Source: Owenweeksia sp. TMED14 (GTDB taxonomy: Bacteria; Bacteroidota; Bacteroidia; Flavobacteriales; Schleiferiaceae). From it: a DNA stretch of 11,424 nucleotides. Below the pieces are notes generated by a model. It did not search any database and had not been told where the DNA came from. It worked only from the letters and a program-made list of their open reading frames with translations. The stretch's first letter is position 1; every line of letters begins with the position of its first letter. The DNA is taken from assembly GCA_002167805.1 (NCBI GenBank), contig NHBT01000005.1, positions 9,961 through 21,384 on the forward strand, read 5' to 3'. Below, one piece after another: positions 1-6,247 of this stretch. The translations under genes and the position numbers were made by a program.

Positions 1-1391
1 ATATTCATTCCATCGTTCAGTGCTGTCCAGGAAGACCCACCATTTGAAGTTTTATAAACTCCTCCATCGGTTCCGAGATAGAATTCAGAGGAGTTTGGCC
101 GAAAGCCTGCATGGTGGTGATCTGCATGAACATATGGCAATCCATTTGCTCCATACCAATGCGCGTTAATTGACCATGATGACCCACCATTAGTGCTTTT
201 CCAAATGTTTACCCCACCAACATATATTGTATTTGAATTATTTGGATCTACGGCAAGGGTTAGGTCATACCAGGATTGTCCGCCAGTTCCCGAACCATTA
301 GCTTCCCAACCTAAAATATTGGGACTTGTGCTTTTCTGAGTCCAGGTATTACCATAGTTTGAACTTGAATATAAACCGTAGAACCCACTGTTTGAAGCTC
401 CATAAACAGCATAGATTTTATTCGGCGAGCTCGGACTTACAGCAACTTCAACTCGATTGATTCCTGAAGAAGGCAATCCTAAGTTTACCAAAGACCAGCT
501 TGACCCTCCATTGGTGCTTCGATATACTGTCGCTGAACCTCCTGTAGTTCCTGCAAATAGTGTATCAGAGCCACCATTTACCATTGACAGAGAATTAAAA
601 GGTCCAGATTGTTTGAGACTAAAACTAACTCCATAGTTTGTGCTTTGGTACATTCCGTCTCGAGTAGCAACAATGATAATATTTGAGCTTTTGGGGTGGA
701 CTAAAACGCGAGTAACTCTTTTTCCAGATGAAACCGAATAGCTGAGTCCTGTCGATCCCCAAGTCACTCCTCCGTCTGTAGATTTCATAAGCCCAAAGCT
801 GTATGTGTCTCCTGCGTCACGGTCTCCTGTAGCAAGATACATGGTATCCGGGTTATTGGGGTCTATGGCTAAATCACTAACACCTATATTCGTTAAATCA
901 TCAGTAAAAGTTTGCCATGATATTCCATCGTTATAGCTAACCCAAAGTCCGCCAGAAGGTGCACCGGCAAAAATGGTATCATGATTCGTAGGATGAAAAG
1001 CGACGTGATTTATTCTTCCAATACCATTGCTGTTCGATGACCCTGGTGCATCGAATGGCCCCATGGGCGACCAATTGCCAAAATTTTGGGTAACTAAGTT
1101 TTGCTGATTCACTGCATTATACCAAAGTGCAGGATGCGGTCGATTACCATCAATATCTACTCGAGGCTCCATAAAATTTTGCCATCGCTTAAATTGCTTC
1201 CATCCGTGACCTTTTTGATATGGCTTACCTCTATATTCATCTTCAAAAACATTAACAACGTTATTGAAGTTGATAGTGTAATCTTGCATTCCATCAATCC
1301 AAGAATTATTTGGCTCACTTTGGGCATAAGTATAGCCAGTGGTGAAAAAAATAGTTATGATAAGTAGAAATAGTGAATAAGGGTTTTTCAT
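1..1391 (-). CDS. Secreted Asp-box (BNR/sortilin-like) beta-propeller protein, 3' end cut off by window edge
   Basis: The reverse strand is open from the ATG at 1391 to the window edge: 463 codons with no stop, so the C-terminus is missing. Residues 1-23 are a hydrophobic Sec signal peptide with likely cleavage after TYA (21-23). The mature part carries seven Asp-box motifs (S-x-D/N-x-G-x-S/T-W/F) starting near residues 152, 204, 250, 292, 343, 399 and 448, about 50 residues apart, as expected for one per propeller blade. A histidine-rich segment, HADHHH (422-427), lies between the last two boxes. Asp-box propellers of this type in Bacteroidota are usually large secreted proteins ending in a type IX secretion sorting domain; that domain would lie outside the window and is inferred only. 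Sialidase-like or GH74-like activity cannot be claimed, because Asp boxes are structural. It is divergent from the glycosyltransferase gene at 1461. Confidence 0.88.
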   Translation of the reverse strand, partial: MKNPYSLFLLIITIFFTTGYTYAQSEPNNSWIDGMQDYTINFNNVVNVFEDEYRGKPYQKGHGWKQFKRWQNFMEPRVDIDGNRPHPALWYNAVNQQNLVTQNFGNWSPMGPFDAPGSSNSNGIGRINHVAFHPTNHDTIFAGAPSGGLWVSYNDGISWQTFTDDLTNIGVSDLAIDPNNPDTMYLATGDRDAGDTYSFGLMKSTDGGVTWGSTGLSYSVSSGKRVTRVLVHPKSSNIIIVATRDGMYQSTNYGVSFSLKQSGPFNSLSMVNGGSDTLFAGTTGGSATVYRSTNGGSSWSLVNLGLPSSGINRVEVAVSPSSPNKIYAVYGASNSGFYGLYSSSNYGNTWTQKSTSPNILGWEANGSGTGGQSWYDLTLAVDPNNSNTIYVGGVNIWKSTNGGSSWSINAHWYGANGLPYVHADHHHAGFRPNSSEFYLGTDGGVYKTSNGGSSWTALNDGMN

Positions 1392-1428
1392 ATCAGAAGA
1401 AATTAATAATCAAGGAGATAGTCTTTTA

Positions 1429-1458
1429 TAAATCTACAAAATGATTTACCTTCAGCAA
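1429..1458 (-). promoter_or_regulatory. Candidate promoter for the Asp-box protein gene
   Basis: On the minus strand a TTG (1458-1456) is followed after 19 bases by TAGATTTA (1436-1429), which matches the Bacteroidota -7 box TAnnTTTG at all fixed positions but the last. The spacing lies within the 17-23 bases usual for this promoter class. It would give a leader of about 30 bases before the ATG at 1391. It almost touches the start codon of the opposite gene at 1461, so the two divergent genes may interfere with each other. Confidence 0.4.
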
Positions 1459-1460
1459 TA

Positions 1461-2552
1461 ATGAGGGTTTTAGTAATTAGTCGTTATACAAACTTGGTTA
1501 GGCATAGATCGGAGGCTGAAGTTTTTATAGGTCTAGCCAAATTGGGAGTCTTAATAACTATAATGACAAATTCAGACTCCCCTTTCAAAAACATTTTCAG
1601 AGAAGCAGGGATAAAAGTAATCCCTCACCATCCAGAAAGTAGATTCTCTTACCGGAGTGTCGCTCCAATAAGAAAAGAGTTATCGAATGAAGATTATGAC
1701 ATATTACATTTATTTAATTCGAAGTCAATTCCTGCAGGGATCAGGGCTGCTAGCGGTATCAATGTGAAAATTATAACTTACCGAGGTGCGAAAGGCCCTT
1801 ATTGGCACGATTTATCGGCCTATTTTTCCCATTTTCATCCAAAAGTGAATGCGGTTATTTGCATTAGTGATTATGTCAAGTCCTCACTTGTAAAACAGCG
1901 AGTGATAAATTCAGATAAGCTTCACGTAATTAAAAAAGGTGTAGATATAAATTGGTTCCATCCGATAAATAAATTCGAGTATGCGTTTAAGAGCATCAAT
2001 CCCAATTGCAAAATCATCACCTGCGTTGCTCACTTAAGGCCGGTAAAAGGCGTTGATTATTTAATTCAAGCTACTCAGATTTTAGAAGAATTCGATGACT
2101 TGCATTTTGTATTTATTGGAAAGGGTACAGATACAAATCAATTTCACCAAAAAATAAGCAAATTATCCAATAGTTCTCGCCTTCACGGTATCGGAGATGT
2201 TGAGGATATTCGACCACATATTAAAGCCTGTGATATTTATGTTCAACCCTCAATATCAGAAGGGTTGGCAAAAACATTAATTGAGGCAATGGCATATTCA
2301 AAACCGATAATTGCAACGTGCAGCGGTGGCCCTCAAGAAATTATTAAAGACGAGGTTTCAGGTAAAATAGTTCCTGTTAAAGACCCTAAAGCCATTGCAA
2401 AAGCTATTAAAGAGTTAAATGGCGACTATAAGTATGCGAATAAGTTAGGTGAATCTGCCAATATATTCTTGTTAAGAGAATTAAAAATCGAATCGACCAT
2501 AAAAAAAACTTTAGAGGTCTATAAAACAATTTTAAAAGTTAGTCAAGGCTAA
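1461..2552 (+). CDS. GT4-family glycosyltransferase (GT-B fold)
   Basis: A 363-residue protein with the layout of a retaining GT-B glycosyltransferase. The N-terminal Rossmann half begins RVLVISRYTNL. The C-terminal donor-binding half starts near residue 185 with CVAHLRPVKGVDYLI, whose R193 and K196 correspond to the basic residues that contact the nucleotide-sugar phosphates. The E-x7-E signature is E267 to E275 within SEGLAKTLIE, followed by the nucleotide-contact loop CSGGPQEII (287-295). The length is normal for the family. Such enzymes add sugars to lipopolysaccharide, exopolysaccharide or glycoproteins at the cytoplasmic face of the inner membrane; donor and acceptor cannot be told from sequence. 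No other glycan genes flank it here, so it looks isolated. No Shine-Dalgarno sequence or good -7 box was seen upstream. Adenine-rich codon use is clearly stronger than in the receptor and phytase genes to the right. Confidence 0.9.
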   Translation: MRVLVISRYTNLVRHRSEAEVFIGLAKLGVLITIMTNSDSPFKNIFREAGIKVIPHHPESRFSYRSVAPIRKELSNEDYDILHLFNSKSIPAGIRAASGINVKIITYRGAKGPYWHDLSAYFSHFHPKVNAVICISDYVKSSLVKQRVINSDKLHVIKKGVDINWFHPINKFEYAFKSINPNCKIITCVAHLRPVKGVDYLIQATQILEEFDDLHFVFIGKGTDTNQFHQKISKLSNSSRLHGIGDVEDIRPHIKACDIYVQPSISEGLAKTLIEAMAYSKPIIATCSGGPQEIIKDEVSGKIVPVKDPKAIAKAIKELNGDYKYANKLGESANIFLLRELKIESTIKKTLEVYKTILKVSQG

Positions 2553-2558
2553 CTTTTA
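2533..2558 (+). terminator. Hairpin terminator overlapping the glycosyltransferase stop codon
   Basis: TAAAAGTTAG (2533-2542) pairs perfectly with CTAACTTTTA (2549-2558) around a six-base loop. The TAA stop codon (2550-2552) lies in the descending arm. The stem is AT-rich and the run of T is short (2554-2557), so termination may be partial. The symmetric arms could also act on the minus strand. Confidence 0.5.
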
Positions 2559-2579
2559 TTATATTCGCTTAAAAACTTC

Positions 2580-2613
2580 TTTGGAAAAAATAGAGAAAGT
2601 AATTTTATCTTTG
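2580..2613 (+). promoter_or_regulatory. Bacteroidota-type promoter for the GapN-like gene
   Basis: TTTG (2580-2583) lies 22 bases upstream of TATCTTTG (2606-2613), a perfect match to the TAnnTTTG -7 box within the accepted spacing. It follows directly after the terminator hairpin of the preceding gene and predicts a leader of about 80 bases before the TTG start at 2701. It suggests the aldehyde dehydrogenase is transcribed on its own. A second, weaker box (TATAGTTG, 2656-2663) lies closer to the gene. Confidence 0.6.
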
Positions 2614-2700
2614 GGCCATCTGAGCCAAGAACATTTTTCGCAGGAATCAAGTTACTATAGTTGGATATAATTTAATTAAACACAAAAAACATTTTTTACC

Positions 2701-4281
2701 TTGAAAATTCCGCCACAATTTCAATTAACCCCATACTATTCCGATGAATACTTAATAGATGGTGATTTAAGAAAATGGCACGGGAAAACGTCAAAGGTTT
2801 TTTCATCGATACAATCAAAAAATAACAAAGACGAGATAATTCCAACATTTTTGGGTTCTGTTCCAGATATTGATTCTAAAACAGCTTTAGAAGCTGCTTC
2901 AGCAGCGCAGAAAGCCTATGATAGAGGCAAAGGGTTATGGCCCACTATGAAAGTTTCTCAAAGAATTAAATGTTTAGAAACTTTCATTGAAAAAATGAAA
3001 CCTCATCGGGATGAAGTGGCTCTTCTTCTGATGTGGGAAATCTGTAAAAACAAATCTGACTCTTACAAAGAGTTTGATAGAACAATTGATTATATCAATG
3101 ATACCATTGAGGCATATAAAAATTTAGATCGTAAGGGAGCTAATTTCCAACATGAAGGAGGCGTTTTAGCACATATTAGAAGAGGCCCATTGGGGGTGGT
3201 ATTATGTCTGGGACCTTATAATTATCCTTTGAATGAAACTTTCTCTTTATTGATTCCGGCAATAATAATGGGGAACACCACAATTTTTAAGCCAGCAAAA
3301 CAAGGTGTTTTACTTATCACTCCTTTGCTGAAGGCATTTAAGGATAGTTTTCCTCCTGGTGTCGTAAATATACTCTTCGGAAGGGGAAGAAATATCGCTG
3401 GACCGATAATGAAAACTGGAATTATAGATGTTCTTGCATTGATCGGCCATAGTTCTTCTGCAGTTTCACTTCAAGATTTGCATCCCAATAAGAATAGATT
3501 GAGATTGATTCTAGGGCTAGAAGCGAAAAACCCAGGAATAGTTCTACCAGATGCAGATCTAGACCATACTATACAAGAATGTATTTCAGGAACATTATCT
3601 TATAACGGTCAAAGGTGCACAGCACTAAAGATATTATACATTCACGAGTCTATAGTTGAAGAATTTAACCTCCGGTTTTCAAAAGCTGTCGATGAGTTGA
3701 AATATGGGATGCCTTGGGAAGATACATTTTTGACACCACTCCCAGAACCTTCGAAGCCTGCTTACATTCAAACCTTATTAAAAGATGCAATAGACCATGG
3801 TGCAAAAATTATTAATGAAAAAGGTGGTCAGCAATTAAAAAATTATTCTTACCCAGCTGTCGTATATCCTGTAAATGATAAAATGCAACTTTTTCATGAA
3901 GAACAGTTTGGTCCCATAATTCCAATAGTTTCTTTCAAAAATATTGATGAGCCCTTGAATGATATGTCAACTTCAAATTTTGGTCAACAGGTGAGTTTAT
4001 TCGGTAAAAATGTTGATGAAATAGGACCTTTAATTGATTCTTTAGCGAACCTAGTCTGCAGAGTTAACCTTAACTCTGCCTGTCAACGAGGACCCGATGT
4101 GTATCCTTTTACTGGGAGAAAAAATTCAGCAGTTGGAACCTTAAGCGTATACGATGCTCTAAGATCATTTTCAATTCGAACATTTCTTGCAGCAAAATCA
4201 AATAGCGGGAATAAAGAGATAATTGAAAAATTGCTCGATTCCAAGTCGTCTAATTTTATCACCACTGAATATTTGCTTTAG
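2701..4281 (+). CDS. gapN: NADP-dependent glyceraldehyde-3-phosphate dehydrogenase, non-phosphorylating (GapN-like aldehyde dehydrogenase)
   Basis: A 526-residue aldehyde-dehydrogenase-superfamily protein that I recognise as the Bacteroidota GapN type, expected to oxidise glyceraldehyde 3-phosphate to 3-phosphoglycerate while making NADPH in the cytoplasm. Visible motifs are GPYNYPLNE (171-179) with the oxyanion Asn174, FKPAK (196-200) at the cofactor site, [10 protein letters not shown] (301-310) with the catalytic Cys306, EEQFGP (400-405), and the tail [15 protein letters not shown] (462-476). Two positions differ from the usual superfamily pattern: LGLEAKNP (271-278) replaces ELGGKNP, so the glutamate is displaced, and GHSS (249-252) replaces the GS of the cofactor loop. 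TTG at 2701 is the start because an in-frame stop lies at 2677, no ATG occurs before codon 83, and the intervening residues are family-like. It has its own promoter. Substrate assignment is from family resemblance; another aldehyde remains possible. Confidence 0.82.
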   Translation: MKIPPQFQLTPYYSDEYLIDGDLRKWHGKTSKVFSSIQSKNNKDEIIPTFLGSVPDIDSKTALEAASAAQKAYDRGKGLWPTMKVSQRIKCLETFIEKMKPHRDEVALLLMWEICKNKSDSYKEFDRTIDYINDTIEAYKNLDRKGANFQHEGGVLAHIRRGPLGVVLCLGPYNYPLNETFSLLIPAIIMGNTTIFKPAKQGVLLITPLLKAFKDSFPPGVVNILFGRGRNIAGPIMKTGIIDVLALIGHSSSAVSLQDLHPNKNRLRLILGLEAKNPGIVLPDADLDHTIQECISGTLSYNGQRCTALKILYIHESIVEEFNLRFSKAVDELKYGMPWEDTFLTPLPEPSKPAYIQTLLKDAIDHGAKIINEKGGQQLKNYSYPAVVYPVNDKMQLFHEEQFGPIIPIVSFKNIDEPLNDMSTSNFGQQVSLFGKNVDEIGPLIDSLANLVCRVNLNSACQRGPDVYPFTGRKNSAVGTLSVYDALRSFSIRTFLAAKSNSGNKEIIEKLLDSKSSNFITTEYLL

Positions 4282-4341
4282 TCCTTGGTTTCTTTTTTTC
4301 TGAATCAAAAAAATATACTGACTAAAAATGCAGCAGAAATT

Positions 4342-4386
4342 GGAAGAAAAAGAAAAGACTCACCGATAAAAAATACCGATGAGTCT
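4342..4386 (-). terminator. Minus-strand intrinsic terminator without an obvious gene
   Basis: Read on the minus strand, AGACTCATCGGT (4386-4375) pairs over 12 bases, with two G-U wobbles, with ATCGGTGAGTCT (4367-4356) around a seven-base loop, and is followed by a T-rich tract (4355-4342). On the plus strand the two wobbles become C-A mismatches and the hairpin is followed by CCTTTAG, so the element is built for minus-strand transcripts. The nearest minus-strand coding gene to the right is far away (6248-7189) and has its own terminator. Confidence 0.6.
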
Positions 4387-4392
4387 CCTTTA

Positions 4393-4420
4393 GTAGACAT
4401 TCTGGAGAAAAGGTCAAAGT
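4393..4420 (-). repeat. Intergenic 28-base repeat, copy A
   Basis: This block matches 6181-6208 at 27 of 28 positions; the first 23 (4393-4415) are identical. On the minus strand it ends six bases before the terminator hairpin at 4386. Sequence on either side is unrelated between the two copies. See copy B and the matching finding. Confidence 0.75.
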
Positions 4421-4547
4421 TCAATTTGAATGACTAAATAAACGATCTTTAAGTTAAATTTCAATTATCAAATAAGTCCAATAGCCTCAATAGCGCGTCA
4501 TTGAATTAAATAAAGCATACTTTCCATTTTATAATTGGTAACAGGTC

Positions 4548-5387
4548 ATGGCAGATAAAAACTCGGAAATTGAGATTTATATTCCTCAGTCATTGAAGGG
4601 CATCGTAGATATGATAGCTCAGCATAAATCCGATACTCCGTGTCATTTTTTGGCATTACCTAATTCAAAGGTTGAACTGCTGTTTCTTTTAGAGGGAAGC
4701 CAATTGGAAAGATTTTACATCGATAAAAATAAAAGCCAATTTCTACCAAACGATTCAAGCCAGTTTGTTATTGCTCTTTCCAGTCAAACAAGGCCTGTTG
4801 AGGCTAGGTATAAAAGCCTTAATGCAATAAACGTATTGATGAATCCTGTCGCCGCGATGGCAATCTTAGAAATTCCAGCATCAGAAATTAAGGACCTACA
4901 TTTTGAACCTACTACTTTGGGTAATCTAAATCAGTTGCAAGATACTTTGAACAATCTTCCAACGTTTCAACACCGTGCACAATACTTAGAAAAATTCCTG
5001 TTGGCAAGGTTAAAGGCCTCAAGATATTCAAAGCAGACATTAGATAAAATCACCACCGTTAAAACCCTTCATTCAGGAAGCATTCCATCCTTAATCGAAA
5101 CAGAATTGAATTTTGATCGATTGCACTATTCCTCTTCTCACATGCGCAAACTTTGTAATGAATGGCTCGGTGTAACCCACAACGAGTATCGTCTTCATAA
5201 GAAGTTTCGAAAGGCCATGTATACGCTCAACTACGAAAATCATTCTTTGACCGAAATCGCCCACAACCTAGATTTCTACGATTCAGCCCACTTCACTCGA
5301 ACGTTCAAAAGATTTGCTGGAATGACTCCAAAAGCTTACCAGAATTCTCAAAAAGGCTTAATTCCAGAATTTATAATATTAGAATAA
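4548..5387 (+). CDS. AraC-family transcriptional regulator
   Basis: A 279-residue protein. The C-terminal third holds the double helix-turn-helix domain of AraC/XylS regulators: a first helix-turn-helix about 179-203 and a second about 233-256 (SLTEIAHNLDFYDSAHFTR), then the family signature FKRFAGMTPKAY (253-264). The first 130 or so residues form a cupin-like ligand-sensing domain of the type common in Bacteroidota AraC proteins; no ligand can be named. It would bind DNA in the cytoplasm, usually as an activator of a nearby gene. The membrane-protein gene 66 bases downstream on the same strand is the best local target, but that is inference. The start at 4548 gives a family-like N-terminus. 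A weak -7-like TATAATTG (4530-4537) lies very close to the ATG, and no proper -33 accompanies it. Confidence 0.92.
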   Translation: MADKNSEIEIYIPQSLKGIVDMIAQHKSDTPCHFLALPNSKVELLFLLEGSQLERFYIDKNKSQFLPNDSSQFVIALSSQTRPVEARYKSLNAINVLMNPVAAMAILEIPASEIKDLHFEPTTLGNLNQLQDTLNNLPTFQHRAQYLEKFLLARLKASRYSKQTLDKITTVKTLHSGSIPSLIETELNFDRLHYSSSHMRKLCNEWLGVTHNEYRLHKKFRKAMYTLNYENHSLTEIAHNLDFYDSAHFTRTFKRFAGMTPKAYQNSQKGLIPEFIILE

Positions 5388-5421
5388 GCGTTTGATACAA
5401 TTATGATGGATTAACTGACTT

Positions 5422-5429
5422 TAAGTTTG
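5422..5429 (+). promoter_or_regulatory. -7 box for the small membrane-protein gene
   Basis: TAAGTTTG matches TAnnTTTG perfectly. The nearest TTTG upstream (5391-5394) is 27 bases away, longer than usual, so the promoter may be weak or activator-dependent, for example on the adjacent AraC-family protein. A start point near 5435 would exclude a TTG start at 5427 and supports the ATG at 5454. Confidence 0.42.
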
Positions 5430-5453
5430 TTGAAATCATTAATCTTTTTCAAT

Positions 5454-5870
5454 ATGAAATCATCACTTATTTACCTCTTCTGTATTTTAATACAGTTCGT
5501 TAATGGCTTTGGACTACTGTTAGGTGTTTTTTTAGATCCTGTGGGGTTCTTGCAACCGTTTTTTGAGGAAGACCTTACTACTTACGCGGAGGCCGACTTT
5601 TTAATTTTTTGGACGCAAGGTATTGTCGATGTTACGGCCGCTCACATGATTGGCGTAGGACTATTGTTGCTCGTTTTACGGTCATTTCGACTCGAAAACC
5701 GAGTAAACAAACAAGTCTTCGCTGCATTCGGTGCATTCCATGGATGTACATTACTTGTGGCTCTCTACAATCACCTATTCCAAGGTGGTGGACCACCTCC
5801 ATTTATCGGTGTGCTCTTAATTATTCAAGCAGGCTTGCTCATCTATGGTTGGAAAAAAGCCATAGACTAA
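5454..5870 (+). CDS. Small four-helix integral membrane protein of unknown function
   Basis: The 138-residue product has four hydrophobic segments: about 3-26, 50-75, 88-109 and 116-133. The loop after the first is acidic (FEEDLTTYAEAD, 37-48), and the third and fourth are joined by a glycine-proline turn, QGGGPPP (110-116). Histidines H64, H96 and H107 lie in or near the membrane segments. Four-helix proteins of this size occur in DoxX-like and other DUF families in Bacteroidota; I do not recognise this one well enough to name it. ATG 5454 is preferred over an in-frame TTG at 5427, which overlaps a perfect -7 box and would add a charged leader. It follows the AraC-family gene by 66 bases and may be its target. 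Confidence 0.8.
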   Translation: MKSSLIYLFCILIQFVNGFGLLLGVFLDPVGFLQPFFEEDLTTYAEADFLIFWTQGIVDVTAAHMIGVGLLLLVLRSFRLENRVNKQVFAAFGAFHGCTLLVALYNHLFQGGGPPPFIGVLLIIQAGLLIYGWKKAID

Positions 5871-5885
5871 TCAATACTTTTTAAA

Positions 5886-5900
5886 AGCGCAAAATGCGCT
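5886..5900 (+). other. Short GC-rich hairpin just before the small ORF
   Basis: AGCGC (5886-5890) and GCGCT (5896-5900) pair around AAAAT. The hairpin ends one base before the ATG at 5902, so in RNA it could limit access to that start. On the minus strand it is followed by TTTT and could act as a weak terminator. Confidence 0.3.
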
Positions 5901-5901
5901 A

Positions 5902-6015
5902 ATGGAATCACCTGAATTTGGAAAAATGTTTGAGTTTATGGGTCAAGGCAACGATCAGAATCCATTTACAATTGCAAGAACAATGTTAATGATGTGGAAT
6001 GTCCCTAAAGAATAG
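5902..6015 (+). CDS. Doubtful 37-residue ORF or remnant of a lost gene
   Basis: The frame starting at ATG 5902 encodes MESPEFGKMFEFMGQGND followed by a segment rich in methionine and ending WNVPKE, then TAG. The same frame stays open upstream to 5866, reading TNQYFLKAQNAL, just after a stop at 5863. The composition (balanced charge, PEF and NPFTIAR segments) looks more protein-like than random AT-rich DNA, so it could be the C-terminal remnant of a decayed gene, or a genuine small protein cotranscribed with the membrane-protein gene 31 bases upstream. I recognise no family. The stop codon sits in the loop-proximal part of a hairpin (6001-6019), and a strong terminator follows at 6050. Confidence 0.3.
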   Translation: MESPEFGKMFEFMGQGNDQNPFTIARTMLMMWNVPKE

Positions 6016-6019
6016 GGAC
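6001..6019 (+). other. Hairpin across the stop codon of the small ORF
   Basis: GTCCCT (6001-6006) and AGGGAC (6014-6019) pair perfectly around AAAGAAT. Only ATTTTA follows, so it is a poor terminator by itself. It could protect a 3' end or act in tandem with the terminator at 6050. Confidence 0.35.
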
Positions 6020-6049
6020 TAGATTTTACAGCTGTTTAATCACTTACTT

Positions 6050-6085
6050 AAAATCTCCATTGTAGTATAATGGAGATTTTTTTTT
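6050..6085 (+). terminator. Strong intrinsic terminator of the AraC/membrane-protein region
   Basis: AAAATCTCCATT (6050-6061) pairs over 12 bases with AATGGAGATTTT (6069-6080) around a seven-base loop, and nine T (6077-6085) follow. This is a textbook plus-strand terminator ending transcripts from the AraC-family gene, the membrane-protein gene and the small ORF. Confidence 0.9.
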
Positions 6086-6141
6086 GTCTTCACCATTTTA
6101 AGGTTTGCAACACCAGCAGAAAGTAACCCTCACTACTGAAC

Positions 6142-6177
6142 ATAAAAAAGCCCTGATGCTGTGCATCAAGGCTTTTA
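6142..6177 (-). terminator. Intrinsic terminator of the leftward exported-protein gene
   Basis: On the minus strand AAAAGCC (6177-6171) and TGATGC (6169-6164) pair with GCATCA (6160-6155) and GGCTTTT (6153-6147) around a three-base loop, with a single mismatch (6154/6170), followed by a run of T. It lies about 70 bases after the stop codon at 6248. The repeat copy at 6181-6208 sits in the intervening 3' untranslated stretch. It may work in both directions. Confidence 0.8.
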
Positions 6178-6180
6178 CTT

Positions 6181-6208
6181 GTAGACATTCTGGAGAAAAG
6201 GTCGAAGT
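6181..6208 (-). repeat. Intergenic 28-base repeat, copy B
   Basis: It matches 4393-4420 except at position 6204 (G instead of A). On the minus strand the block ends three bases before the terminator hairpin at 6177. It therefore lies in the 3' untranslated part of the leftward gene. The adjoining AGGTC (6199-6203) and GACCT (6212-6216) could form a small hairpin with part of the block; copy A has no equivalent partner. Confidence 0.75.
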
Positions 6209-6247
6209 CGTGACCTGAGATTTATACTGAGCCCTAAGACAAACGAA

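Larger units (their letters stand above)
5871..6247. other. Intergenic stretch of 377 bases: small ORF, three hairpins and a repeat
   Basis: From left to right this gap holds a GC-rich hairpin (5886-5900), a 37-codon open frame (5902-6015) whose end lies in another hairpin (6001-6019), a plus-strand terminator (6050-6085), a minus-strand terminator (6142-6177) and repeat copy B (6181-6208). The two terminators face each other, which fits the convergent genes on either side. Confidence 0.7.

Noticed and set aside
1101..1367. Plus-strand open frame of 88 codons
   Set aside because: It is antisense to the 5' part of the Asp-box gene, which has a signal peptide and repeated motifs; the plus-strand product has no family features.
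4284..4320. Terminator just after the GapN-like gene
   Set aside because: Only an A/T-only pairing of T and A runs is present, which is too weak to call.
5427..5453. TTG start extending the small membrane protein by nine residues
   Set aside because: It overlaps a perfect -7 box and would lie upstream of the predicted transcript start; ATG 5454 gives a normal first membrane helix.
4393..6208. CRISPR array or insertion-sequence ends
   Set aside because: There are only two copies of the repeat, about 1.8 kb apart and in the same orientation, with no transposase and no regular spacers.
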